Below are positions 1 through 6,405 of a DNA stretch of 8,618 nucleotides, in pieces (the first letter of the stretch is position 1; each line of letters starts with the position of its first letter). The position numbers and the translations under genes are program-made. The notes beneath the pieces were generated by a model. It saw only the letters and a program-made list of their open reading frames with translations, was not told where the DNA came from and did not search any database. The DNA comes from Verrucomicrobiales bacterium (lineage in GTDB: Bacteria > Verrucomicrobiota > Verrucomicrobiia > Limisphaerales > UBA1096). The stretch is from contig JAPPPH010000370.1 in the NCBI GenBank assembly GCA_028817635.1, positions 1 through 8,618 of the forward strand, written 5' to 3'.

Positions 1-267
1 AACCGGCTGAGTCGGAAACAACGCCCGATCCTGTGGCACATAACCGACACCGCGCTCGGCCGGGGGAAGCGTCGTCACGTCCCGCTCGCCCAAAACAATT
101 CGCCCACCTGCGACTGGCCTCAGGCCACAAACCGCCTCGAGCAGCGTCGTTTTGCCACAGCCGCTGCGCCCCATCAGCACGCCGTACTCCCCCGCACTCA
201 GCTCGAGCTGGATGTCACGTAGCTCAAAGTCGCCCTGCCGCAGCACGATGTTTTCAAGGCGTATCAT
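1..267 (-). CDS. ABC transporter ATP-binding protein, ModC-like (partial, C-terminal part outside the window)
   Basis: This is the nucleotide-binding subunit of an ABC importer. It would hydrolyse ATP on the cytoplasmic face of the inner membrane to drive the permease encoded just upstream. The 89 visible residues start MIRLENIVLRQGDFELRDI and include a clear Walker A loop (GRSGCGKTT, residues 33-41) and a Q-loop with its usual surroundings (VGYVPQDRALFP, about residues 74-85). The signature, Walker B and H-loop motifs lie beyond the left edge. The start is ATG at 267. It overlaps the permease stop as ATGA, which implies translational coupling and fixes the start well. Family knowledge places this layout near ModC, WtpC and CysA ATPases. 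The molybdate/tungstate assignment rests on the neighbours, so sulfate or another anion is possible. The ABC ATPase identity is nearly certain. Confidence 0.93.
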   Translation of the reverse strand, partial: MIRLENIVLRQGDFELRDIQLELSAGEYGVLMGRSGCGKTTLLEAVCGLRPVAGGRIVLGERDVTTLPPAERGVGYVPQDRALFPTQPV

Positions 268-1526
268 GCGAAGATTCGTTTCATCCCCAACGTCCGTGCC
301 ACGATGAATACCACGGCGGCGGCGGCGATCATGATCAGTGAAACCGCCAACATCCCATCCGTACGGCCGGCCTGAAGCTCGAGGAAGGCACTGGTCGGTA
401 GCACCTCGGTTTTCTGTCGGGTGGCCCCGGCGAACACGAGGATCGGCCCGAACTCACCCAGCGCCCGAGCCCATGCGAGCGTCCCGGCCGCGAGCAACCC
501 ACCCTTGGCCTGCGGCATGATGACCCGCCAGAACGCCTGTCGCCGGTTGCAGCCCAGCGTCAGCGCCACCTGCTCGAAGCGCTGTGGGATCTGGTCAAAC
601 GTCACGCGCATCGTCCGCACCGCGAACGCACACGCGACCATGAACTGCGCCAGTACCACCGCCGGCCATTTGTACACCACAGCGTCGCTGAGCCACTCCG
701 GCATGTAGCGAAACAGGATCAGCAGACTCAGCCCAACGACCAGCGGCGGCAGCACGATCGGGATGTCGAGCAGCGTGTCGATCACCGCCTTGCCGCGAAA
801 CTGGAATCGGCTCATCACGTAGCCAATCGGCACCGCGACCCAAAGTGAAAACAGCGTCGTGAGGGTGCAGCTGATCAGGCTCAGCTTGATGGAAAAACGA
901 ATGTCCCGACTTCGCAACGCCTGCACCAGCGGATTGGGTTTCGAGAGGCCAAGCGACGTCGCCTGACCCGCGCCGGCATCGAGCGCGAACGTAAGTTCGT
1001 TCGGGTTCGTATCGATGAGTTCCCTTACTCCATCCCACCCCGCTGTGCCGGTATCGTTCACCCGGATGAACTCGCCCCAGAGCAGACCGTGTGGTTCATC
1101 AGTGGTGACCGTCGCCACGCTGTTGGTAACGGTGATGCCCGTGATGCGAACCTCCGGGCGCAGCGAGGCCGTAACCGGCCGGCCGGCCTCCACCGCAAGC
1201 AGCGTCACCTCATCACCGGTGGCGGTAAACAACCCCGTACCCAGCACCGCTACCCCCGATGAGCGCAGCCCGGTTTCATTTTTGCCCGCCCGAAAAAAAT
1301 AGCGGCGCCCCTTCTCGGTGGACACCGTCACGCCTGAGTCGGAGTGTCGGCCCTGTTTCACCCTCTCGTCCCCAAGCACCGCCTTGTCGGCGTAGTTCAG
1401 GAACACCAGATCCGCCAGCACCATCGCAACGATGATCAACAGGTAACTGCCTCCAAGGACACCCAGCCCAATCAGAAACGGCTTGTCCGAGGCGACCCGG
1501 AAACCGACTGGGCCGCTGTCGCTCAT
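264..1526 (-). CDS. ABC transporter permease, ModB-like, with an extra domain between TM1 and TM2
   Basis: This is the membrane channel subunit of the importer. The ORF can extend to 1544, but ATG at 1526 (MSDSGPVGFR) is preferred because it overlaps the upstream stop as ATGA. That gives 420 residues, against roughly 220-280 for ordinary ModB permeases. TM1 is at about residues 17-44. A long hydrophilic segment follows at about 45-208, then further hydrophobic helices near 212-236, 250-272, 286-306, 345-367 and 391-412. The ATPase-coupling EAA loop is clear at 318-340 (EQVALTLGCNRRQAFWRVIMP). The inserted segment explains the extra length. Its second half (about 130-188) has a VATVTT-x-x-PHGL-x-x-G-E-x-x-x-V core ending in LTFALDAG. 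This resembles small beta-sandwich repeats of phage-tail and surface proteins. The insert should face the periplasm. Substrate is inferred from the gene set as molybdate, tungstate or a similar oxyanion. Confidence 0.88.
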   Translation of the reverse strand: MSDSGPVGFRVASDKPFLIGLGVLGGSYLLIIVAMVLADLVFLNYADKAVLGDERVKQGRHSDSGVTVSTEKGRRYFFRAGKNETGLRSSGVAVLGTGLFTATGDEVTLLAVEAGRPVTASLRPEVRITGITVTNSVATVTTDEPHGLLWGEFIRVNDTGTAGWDGVRELIDTNPNELTFALDAGAGQATSLGLSKPNPLVQALRSRDIRFSIKLSLISCTLTTLFSLWVAVPIGYVMSRFQFRGKAVIDTLLDIPIVLPPLVVGLSLLILFRYMPEWLSDAVVYKWPAVVLAQFMVACAFAVRTMRVTFDQIPQRFEQVALTLGCNRRQAFWRVIMPQAKGGLLAAGTLAWARALGEFGPILVFAGATRQKTEVLPTSAFLELQAGRTDGMLAVSLIMIAAAAVVFIVARTLGMKRIFA

Positions 1527-3076
1527 TCGGCCCCGGCCTCCCATTGGAAACCCAGTTGCTCGAAGCGACGACGCGAGGTTGCCGACGCGAGCCGGGTCAT
1601 CAGGCGCTTGGCCAAGCGCGGGTACGGCGTCGTCTTGTTGGCGGCGACATTCTGTACCGCGATGGCGTACTTGGGCTGCAGTGGCACAAAATCGAATTGA
1701 TCCTTCAGGTGCTGGACGTTGGCCTCGTAGACCAGTGCCACGTCGAGCTTCTGCCCGGCCTCCATCGTCTGCACCAGCGTGTGGGCAGTGTCCGCCATCA
1801 TCACGATGTTGGGCTCGATTGTGTCAAACTGCCCGGTCTCCCGGATCGCGTGATGGCTCATCGCGCCGAGCGTGCTCGCCTTGGGATCGGTCGTGCCCAC
1901 GCGCAGCCCGCGCTTGGCCAAGTGCTCGAGCGACTTAATGCCGTGCGGGTTGCCCTTGGCCACGAGCATGATGATGCGGGTGCTGGACAGTCTCATGTCC
2001 GGGCCAAACGGGTTGCCCATATTTTGCTGCACCATGTCCAGGTACGACGCGTCGCAAGTCATGAACAGGTCCGGCAACCCCTGATCTCCGGTTTGCATTT
2101 TGCCGACAAGCGTTCCACAGCCGGCGTAGACGATATCGATCTCGCAGCCTTCGCGTTGCTTGAATTCGTTGATGGTTTTCTCGACCGCCTCGCGGTTCAC
2201 CCCGCCGCAGTCTAGTCGCAAACTCGGTCTCAACGCCCATGCGTCGCCGGCGATCGGCTGATATTTGTGCGTGGCAAACACCTCTCCGCCTCGCGTCGGC
2301 GCCGCCAGATAACGGGAAAACTGCAGCGCCAACGTCGGGTGCTTCGTCGTGGCGGTGACAGCCACCGAGATGTCGGCCTTGCTCGCCTCCAGCTCCGGCA
2401 ACTCCACCACCTTCAAACCAAACTGTCGTGCAACCGAATCCCAGATGAACGCCCCGTCCGTGCCGGCATTTTCCTTCACCGCCAGTGCGGCCTCGGTGAC
2501 GGTCGGAAAGGTGGCCGCCTTGGCCTTGTCAATCGCCGCCCAGTGCCCGGACTGCTCGAGCATCTTTTTCGTTTTGCGCCCCACCCCAGCCAGCGGGTCG
2601 CACAGGACGATCGAGAGTTTTTGCTGCAACACCGCGTCGGCGTCGATCGGCGCGTCGGCGCTGTCCGGCTTCATTGCGAGCACGACCTTCCATGAGGCCA
2701 CCTTCATCGACTCCGCCGTAAGGCCGTCCGCAGCAGCGCGCTCGGTGTAAAGGTAGTCCGCCGGAATGTAGACGTCCGCCCGGTCAATCCCGGACTCTCG
2801 GTCGGTTTTCAGCTTATTCGCCAACACACCGCTGCTCGCGTATTCCAGCACCACGCTGACACCGGTCTCCTTTTCAAATTTCCCGGCAATCTCCTCGACC
2901 GCCTTTTTCACCCCGGCCGCGCAGTAGACCAGCAGCTCGCGCTCATCGCCCTGCCCCGGCTGCACGGCTTCGTCGCGCATCAGGAAAACCAGTGACACGA
3001 CAACTGCGACGGTGGCCGCCAGCAACCACAGACCGTTGCCACCGCGCTTACCATATTGATGTGAGGATTCACTCAT
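1523..3076 (-). CDS. Membrane-anchored substrate-binding protein with two tandem ModA-like domains
   Basis: This is the solute-binding component of the importer and is first in the operon. From ATG at 3076 it has 517 residues. A second ATG at 3082 would add only Met-Thr, and the longer open frame to 3493 lies over the divergent gene and looks like shadow. Residues 15-33 form one hydrophobic helix without a clear cleavage site, so it may be a signal anchor. Two periplasmic-binding (type II) domains follow. Domain 1 (about 47-275) starts LLVYCAAGVKKAVEEIAGKF, with SSG near 81-83 and ADVYIPAD near 100-107. Domain 2 (about 286-512) starts LRLDCGGVNREAVEKTINEF, with YAGCGTL near 317-323 and PDLFMTCDASYL near 335-346. 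ModA proteins normally have one such domain in about 230-250 residues, so this is a duplication or fusion. Two CTTGGCCAAG palindromes lie in domain 2, encoding HLAKRG (385-390) and RLAKRL (487-492). Confidence 0.88.
   Translation of the reverse strand: MSESSHQYGKRGGNGLWLLAATVAVVVSLVFLMRDEAVQPGQGDERELLVYCAAGVKKAVEEIAGKFEKETGVSVVLEYASSGVLANKLKTDRESGIDRADVYIPADYLYTERAAADGLTAESMKVASWKVVLAMKPDSADAPIDADAVLQQKLSIVLCDPLAGVGRKTKKMLEQSGHWAAIDKAKAATFPTVTEAALAVKENAGTDGAFIWDSVARQFGLKVVELPELEASKADISVAVTATTKHPTLALQFSRYLAAPTRGGEVFATHKYQPIAGDAWALRPSLRLDCGGVNREAVEKTINEFKQREGCEIDIVYAGCGTLVGKMQTGDQGLPDLFMTCDASYLDMVQQNMGNPFGPDMRLSSTRIIMLVAKGNPHGIKSLEHLAKRGLRVGTTDPKASTLGAMSHHAIRETGQFDTIEPNIVMMADTAHTLVQTMEAGQKLDVALVYEANVQHLKDQFDFVPLQPKYAIAVQNVAANKTTPYPRLAKRLMTRLASATSRRRFEQLGFQWEAGAE
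1604..1619. repeat. Interspersed palindrome copy 1 (16-bp perfect)
   Basis: GCGCTTGGCCAAGCGC, with the exact core CTTGGCCAAG at 1607-1616. It lies near the end of the binding-protein gene and encodes RLAKR in the minus frame. Confidence 0.9.
1911..1924. repeat. Interspersed palindrome copy 2
   Basis: Exact core CTTGGCCAAG at 1913-1922 in the second binding domain, encoding HLAKRG. On the minus strand it reads GCACTTGGCCAAGCGCG, the same flanks as copy 8. Confidence 0.9.
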
Positions 3077-3170
3077 GGTCATCCGAACGCAGCAGACCTT
3101 GCCGCCGGTTCCGCATGGAGACAAGTTCGCAAAGACTTGCCAAACGAGGTGGCAACCGGATGATCGCCCC
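3077..3170. promoter_or_regulatory. Divergent intergenic region with a small inverted repeat
   Basis: This gap of about 94 bp separates the divergently transcribed binding-protein gene and phzF-like gene, so it should hold both promoters. The clearest structure is an inverted repeat: TTGCCA at 3137-3142, a seven-base spacer, then TGGCAA at 3150-3155. It could be an operator or an RNA hairpin in the phzF leader. A wider pair, CCGGTT near 3108 and AACCGG near 3154, flanks it. The left arm also overlaps an imperfect relative of the interspersed palindrome (ACTTGCCAAACG). I could not identify convincing -35/-10 pairs. I did not recognise a ModE-type operator or a molybdenum-cofactor riboswitch. 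Confidence 0.35.
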
Positions 3171-3986
3171 ATGCCGGAGAGAGCACCCATCCCGTTTTTG
3201 CAGATCGACTCGTTCACCCGGGAGCCTTTCGGCGGCAACCCGGCGGCGGTCTGCCTGCTGGACACAGAGCCATCGGCCGTCTGGATGCAGCAGGTTGCCA
3301 CAGAGATGAACCTGTCCGAAACGGCCTTCGCTTGGCCAAGCGGCGACAGGTTCGGGCTGCGGTGGTTCACTCCGGTGGCTGAGGTGGATTTGTGCGGACA
3401 CGCCACGTTGGCCACCGCCCATGCTCTCTGGGAGACCAAGCGCTTGGCCAAGGGCGAGCCGGCGTTGTTTGACACTCGCAGCGGGCGACTCACCGCGAGT
3501 CAGGCGGGCGGTGGCATTCGAATGGATTTCCCGGCAGAACCGGCCGAGGCCTGCGATGCGGGCGACTTGGCCAACGCACTTGGCTCTGAGGTCGTCTGGT
3601 GCGGCCAAAACCGGATGGACTATCTCGTGCAACTCCCGGACGCCACAGAGGTTCGCGACTGCGCACCGGATCTGCCGCGCTTGGCCAAGCTCAAGACACG
3701 CGGTGTCATCATCACCGCAACCTCCGACAACGACGAAGCCGACTTTGTCTCCCGTTTTTTCTGCCCGGGGCTGGGCATCGACGAGGATCCGGTGACCGGC
3801 TCGGCCCACTGCTGCCTCGCACCGTTTTGGGCGGAGCGACAGGGGAAAACATCGCTCACCGGCCATCAAGTCTCGCGCCGTGGCGGTGTGGTCGATTGTG
3901 AACTCGCCGGCGAACGCGTGCTGCTCGACGGCCATGCGGTGACCGTTCTCACAGGTCAGGTGCTCGCCACGCCAACCGGAGCTTGA
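3171..3986 (+). CDS. PhzF-family isomerase/epimerase
   Basis: This is a cytoplasmic enzyme of the PhzF / diaminopimelate-epimerase-like fold. Family members catalyse isomerisations or epimerisations by proton transfer, but the substrate here cannot be told. From ATG at 3171 the product is 271 residues, within the usual 260-300. It opens with the family N-terminus (PFLQIDSFTREPFGGNPAAV, residues 8-27). The catalytic glutamate is expected at E50 in NLSETAF. Conserved DLCGHATLATAHAL lies at 73-86 and DEDPVTGSAHC at 204-214. An in-frame ATG at 3075 would add 32 unrelated-looking residues and overlap the divergent gene, so it is not preferred. The next gene starts about 37 bp downstream on the same strand, which suggests an operon. 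Three exact CTTGGCCAAG palindromes fall inside, encoding AWPSG, RLAKG and RLAKL. They sit at places where family members vary, and the length stays normal. Confidence 0.9.
   Translation: MPERAPIPFLQIDSFTREPFGGNPAAVCLLDTEPSAVWMQQVATEMNLSETAFAWPSGDRFGLRWFTPVAEVDLCGHATLATAHALWETKRLAKGEPALFDTRSGRLTASQAGGGIRMDFPAEPAEACDAGDLANALGSEVVWCGQNRMDYLVQLPDATEVRDCAPDLPRLAKLKTRGVIITATSDNDEADFVSRFFCPGLGIDEDPVTGSAHCCLAPFWAERQGKTSLTGHQVSRRGGVVDCELAGERVLLDGHAVTVLTGQVLATPTGA
3329..3342. repeat. Interspersed palindrome copy 3 (14-bp perfect)
   Basis: CGCTTGGCCAAGCG in the PhzF-family gene, read in a third codon phase as FAWPSG. It is just after the catalytic SETAF motif. Confidence 0.9.
3441..3452. repeat. Interspersed palindrome copy 4
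   Basis: CGCTTGGCCAAG with core 3443-3452 in the PhzF-family gene, encoding KRLAKGE. The right flank (GGC) departs from the usual CGC. Confidence 0.9.
3677..3690. repeat. Interspersed palindrome copy 5
   Basis: GCGCTTGGCCAAGC with core 3680-3689 (the perfect palindrome spans 3679-3690) in the PhzF-family gene, encoding PRLAKLK. A one-mismatch relative, CTTGGCCAAC, lies upstream at 3566-3575. Confidence 0.9.
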
Positions 3987-4023
3987 CCCGCCACCGGCCA
4001 AGGCTTCACGTTCCTGCGTCTTG

Positions 4024-5358
4024 ATGGGGAACGACACACAGACCGATCCCGGGAAAATCGCCCGGCACGTACAACAAAGCCTGCCTGCCGATGGCCTATT
4101 CGCCGGACACCAGTGGCGCGTGGCTACGCGGCCGTTCCCGCTCGACAAAAAGACCGTCAAGCAACTCGAGAAACTCGGGCGTGTGCTGCTCAAGTTCTAT
4201 CAGGCCACGAACATGATCTACCGGTGGAGCGCCGAGGGGCGGCTGCCGACGTGGCCCGCCGAGTGGCTCGACCGGGGCAAGCCAGAGTCGATCATTGACC
4301 TCCAGCGGCACAAGGCGTTTCGCCCCGACCTGCCCCGGGTGATCCGGCCGGACATCCTGCTGACCGAGGACGGCCTGAAGATCACCGAGCTGGACAGTGT
4401 CCCGGGCGGAATCGGGCTGACCGCCTGGCTCAACCGCACTTACGCCGAAGCCGGAGCCGAGGTGCTCGGTGACGCAACCGGCATGCTTGACGGTTTCTCG
4501 GGGATTTTCGGTGACGCGAAAAAAATCCGGCTGATCGTCTCGGAGGAATCCGCCACGTACCGGCCGGAGATGGAGTGGCTGGCTGGGCAGATCGCGCCCG
4601 AGCGCATGAGCGTTCACGGACAGGAGTTCACTGGATTCACAGAAGGCGATGCAGTGTACCGGTTTTTCGAGCTGTTCGACCTGCCCAACATCCCTGCCGC
4701 CGGGGAACTTTTTCAGCGCGCCACCGACCAAAAGCTCACGCTCACCGCTCCGCCGAAGTCGTTCCTCGAGGAGAAAATGACCTTCGCGCTGTTCCACAAT
4801 CGCAACCTCACTGAGGCGTGGCGGCAGCAACTGGGCGAGAGCTTCAAGCGCACGCTCGAGGCGTTGCTACCGCAGACGTGGGTGGTCGACCCTTCGCCAC
4901 TGCCGCCGAACGCGGCCTACCCCGGGCTGGATCTCACGAACTGGGAGCAGCTCAAGGATCTTTCACAGAAGGATCGCAACCTGATCCTCAAGATTTCCGG
5001 GTTCAGCGAACAGGCCTGGGGCGCGCGCGGCGTCTGGCTGGGGAGCGACCTGCCGCGTGACGAATGGGCGGCGGCGGTCGATGAGGCGCTGGCCGGGTTC
5101 GGGCAGTCACCCCGCATTCTCCAGCGATACCACCGGCCAAGCCGGGTGGATACTGAGTGGTATGATTTTGCGCTTGGCCAAGCGCAGCCGATGCAGGGGC
5201 GCGTGAGGCTTTGTCCATACTACTTTGTCCACGGCGAATGGGATCAGGCCAAGGCGACGCTTGGGGGAGTGCTGGCCACGATCTGCCCGGCGGACAAGAA
5301 GATCATCCACGGAATGAGCGAGGCCATCTTGGCTCCGTGCGCGCTTGGCCAAGCTTGA
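4024..5358 (+). CDS. Uncharacterised protein with ATP-grasp-like features
   Basis: I do not recognise a named family. The protein is 444 residues from ATG at 4024 (TTG at 4021 directly precedes it), soluble, with no signal peptide or membrane helix. Several blocks resemble ATP-grasp ligases, perhaps of the circularly permuted kind. These are RVIRPDILLTEDGLKITELD (about 105-124) followed by SVPGGIGLTAW, a strand with a candidate nucleotide-binding lysine in NLILKISGFSEQAWGARGVW (about 319-338), then ILQRYHRP (365-372). The end reads RLCPYYFVHGEW and LGGVLATICPADKKIIHG, a common style for the end of such domains. If so, it would join an amine to a carboxylate using ATP, but the substrate is unknown. 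It follows the PhzF-family gene at short range and probably shares its mRNA. Two copies of the interspersed palindrome lie inside. One encodes the final residues ALGQA directly before the stop, so the C-terminal tail seems to be made by the repeat. Confidence 0.75.
   Translation: MGNDTQTDPGKIARHVQQSLPADGLFAGHQWRVATRPFPLDKKTVKQLEKLGRVLLKFYQATNMIYRWSAEGRLPTWPAEWLDRGKPESIIDLQRHKAFRPDLPRVIRPDILLTEDGLKITELDSVPGGIGLTAWLNRTYAEAGAEVLGDATGMLDGFSGIFGDAKKIRLIVSEESATYRPEMEWLAGQIAPERMSVHGQEFTGFTEGDAVYRFFELFDLPNIPAAGELFQRATDQKLTLTAPPKSFLEEKMTFALFHNRNLTEAWRQQLGESFKRTLEALLPQTWVVDPSPLPPNAAYPGLDLTNWEQLKDLSQKDRNLILKISGFSEQAWGARGVWLGSDLPRDEWAAAVDEALAGFGQSPRILQRYHRPSRVDTEWYDFALGQAQPMQGRVRLCPYYFVHGEWDQAKATLGGVLATICPADKKIIHGMSEAILAPCALGQA
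5169..5186. repeat. Interspersed palindrome copy 6 (18-bp perfect, longest)
   Basis: TGCGCTTGGCCAAGCGCA is a perfect 18-bp palindrome inside the ATP-grasp-like gene. It is read in the LGQ phase as FALGQAQ. Confidence 0.92.
5341..5354. repeat. Interspersed palindrome copy 7, at the stop of the ATP-grasp-like gene
   Basis: GCGCTTGGCCAAGC with core 5344-5353. It encodes the last residues ALGQA, and the stop codon follows immediately at 5356-5358. Its core begins exactly 30 bp before that of copy 8. Confidence 0.9.
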
Positions 5359-5362
5359 TCGC

Positions 5363-5399
5363 TTGACAATGCACTTGGCCAAGCGAAACCTCTGCGTGC
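5363..5399 (+). promoter_or_regulatory. Possible promoter of the lipoprotein gene: TTGACA box overlapped downstream by a palindrome
   Basis: A perfect sigma-70-type -35 hexamer TTGACA is at 5363-5368. The palindrome CTTGGCCAAG (5374-5383) lies entirely in what would be the spacer. At the 17-bp distance the -10 candidate (AAACCT, 5386-5391) matches the consensus poorly. The start codon at 5400 is very close, so any transcript would have little or no leader. This is a weak call from one good hexamer. Confidence 0.25.
5371..5385. repeat. Interspersed palindrome copy 8 (intergenic)
   Basis: GCACTTGGCCAAGCG with core 5374-5383. It is the only exact copy outside any gene or gene remnant, between the ATP-grasp-like gene and the lipoprotein gene, just after a TTGACA box. 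Confidence 0.9.
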
Positions 5400-5690
5400 A
5401 TGAAATTGGTATCGAAGTGGATTGTCCTTTTCACACTTGCACTGTGCATCGCCGGGTGCGCCGGCAAGAAGGAGTTGCGTCGGCTTGAGGCGTCGTATCA
5501 GGCTCAACTTGCCGAATACGCTGAACAACTTGAGGCCGGAGAATTAACCAAGGACGAGCACGATAAAAAAGTGGCGCTCCTTAATTCGCGTTACGGCAAC
5601 CGCCGCGCCAAATTGGAACGGGAGATTTACGGGACGGGCGTCCCCAACAACCGGCCATCGGCTCTGCCCAACCCCGGTCGTCGCTACTGA
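5400..5690 (+). CDS. Small predicted lipoprotein with a coiled-coil-like helix
   Basis: This 96-residue protein begins MKLVSKWIVLFTLALCIAGC, a lipoprotein signal peptide. It has basic residues, a hydrophobic stretch, and a lipobox IAGC with Cys20 as the predicted lipidation site. The mature part (about residues 23-78) is highly charged and looks helical: KKELRRLEASYQAQLAEYAE, then EAGELTKDEHDKKVALLNSR. The tail is rich in Pro, Asn and Arg. No family is recognised. It probably sits in the inner or outer membrane facing the periplasm. It lies 41 bp after the ATP-grasp-like gene. The gap holds a TTGACA box (5363-5368) and one interspersed palindrome, so it could be transcribed alone or with the upstream genes. 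No clear Shine-Dalgarno sequence precedes ATG at 5400. It ends 7 bp before the convergent prepilin gene. Confidence 0.75.
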   Translation: MKLVSKWIVLFTLALCIAGCAGKKELRRLEASYQAQLAEYAEQLEAGELTKDEHDKKVALLNSRYGNRRAKLEREIYGTGVPNNRPSALPNPGRRY

Positions 5691-5697
5691 CGGCTGC

Positions 5698-6405
5698 TTA
5701 CTTTCTCGTTTTTTTGAGTCGAAAAAGCTCCACCGGGGCACGCTTTTTCAACAGCTCCGCGTGGCCGTCGAAGTAGTTTGAGTTCGCCGTCCCGAAATCT
5801 TTTCGCGACGTGCTGCCGGACATATAGAACGAACTTTTCTCGTTGCCACCACCGTGACGATACAGCACGTTGCCACCTCCCATCGGTGAGCCGTTGTCAT
5901 TCTCATCAGGATAAAGCGCGGCGTTGAAGCCGTCGATGTCCGCCGCAAGAATCGTCCCGGACGGAGACTTCACCTGCGACATCTTGAACGTCTTGTTGGC
6001 GCCTTGAAAAGTGTAATTCATGGCGTAGGTGTAGTCGTCCCGCCAGTCGTTGTATTTCTTCCGCTTCACGCTGCCGGGGCAAATAAATACGCCCTTGCCG
6101 AGGATGTCCGCCTCCTTCCCGAGGTAGGGTTGAATCACACGGTACCAAAGACGGTTTTTCATGACGCCGTTCTTGTCCCTCAACTGGAACGGTGGCCAGC
6201 ACCTCGGGATTTCGTGCGTGTCGTGCTCGTAAAGCACCATGGCCAGGCCAATCTGCTTCACGTTGCTCATGCACCTCATCTCAACCGCCTTGGACTTCGC
6301 CTTGGCCAGTGCCGGCAGCAGCAGGCCGGCCAGAATCGCGATGATCGCGATGACCACCAGTAACTCAATCAGAGTGAACCCCTTGTTTTCTCTATTTGTT
6401 TTCAT
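5698..6405 (-). CDS. Prepilin-like protein (type IV pilin / type II secretion pseudopilin N-terminus)
   Basis: This is a 235-residue protein starting at ATG 6405 (MKTNRENKG). A TTG at 6423 would add six residues but is less likely. Residues 9-27 carry the class III signal: Gly9, then FTLIELLVVIAIIAIL with the conserved Glu at +5 of the mature protein. It continues LLPALAKAKSKA. Prepilin peptidase should cleave after Gly9 and methylate Phe10. The C-terminal part has PGS, AADIDGFN, NVLYRHGGGN and SNYFDGHAELL. This His / Asp-Gly-His pattern is typical of the large prepilin-like (DUF1559 / H-X9-DG) families of Verrucomicrobia and Planctomycetes, whose role is mostly unknown. The start overlaps the end of the epimerase gene by 14 bp, so the two are likely co-transcribed. 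It converges with the lipoprotein gene. It contains none of the interspersed palindromes. Confidence 0.88.
   Translation of the reverse strand: MKTNRENKGFTLIELLVVIAIIAILAGLLLPALAKAKSKAVEMRCMSNVKQIGLAMVLYEHDTHEIPRCWPPFQLRDKNGVMKNRLWYRVIQPYLGKEADILGKGVFICPGSVKRKKYNDWRDDYTYAMNYTFQGANKTFKMSQVKSPSGTILAADIDGFNAALYPDENDNGSPMGGGNVLYRHGGGNEKSSFYMSGSTSRKDFGTANSNYFDGHAELLKKRAPVELFRLKKTRK

Noticed and set aside
503..512. Partial matches to the palindrome, for example CTTGGCCTGC near 503, GAGGCCAAGCG near 945, CTTGGCCACG near 1955 and CTTGGCCAGT at 6301
   Set aside because: They hold only one half plus part of the centre, as expected often in G+C-rich coding sequence, and some are explained by conserved protein motifs such as ALAKAK in the prepilin.
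3077..3493. N-terminal extension of the tandem binding protein to 3493
   Set aside because: The extra residues precede the signal-anchor helix and overlap the start of the PhzF-family gene on the other strand. Starts at 3076 or 3082 place the hydrophobic helix correctly.
3069..4193. Long minus-strand open frame of 374 codons opposite the PhzF-family gene
   Set aside because: The plus strand carries clear PhzF motifs. The minus product is low-complexity, Arg/Gly-rich and recognisable as nothing. It is a high-G+C shadow frame.
4096..4830. Minus-strand open frame of 244 codons opposite the ATP-grasp-like gene
   Set aside because: It has no recognisable domain and the composition of an antisense shadow, whereas the plus-strand frame is longer and has structured motifs.
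5677..5715. Possible terminator between the convergent genes: a six-pair stem at 5677-5694 and a run of seven T at 5709-5715
   Set aside because: The stem is weak (one G-T pair), it overlaps the stop codon of the lipoprotein gene, and the T run is about 14 bases away inside the opposing prepilin gene.
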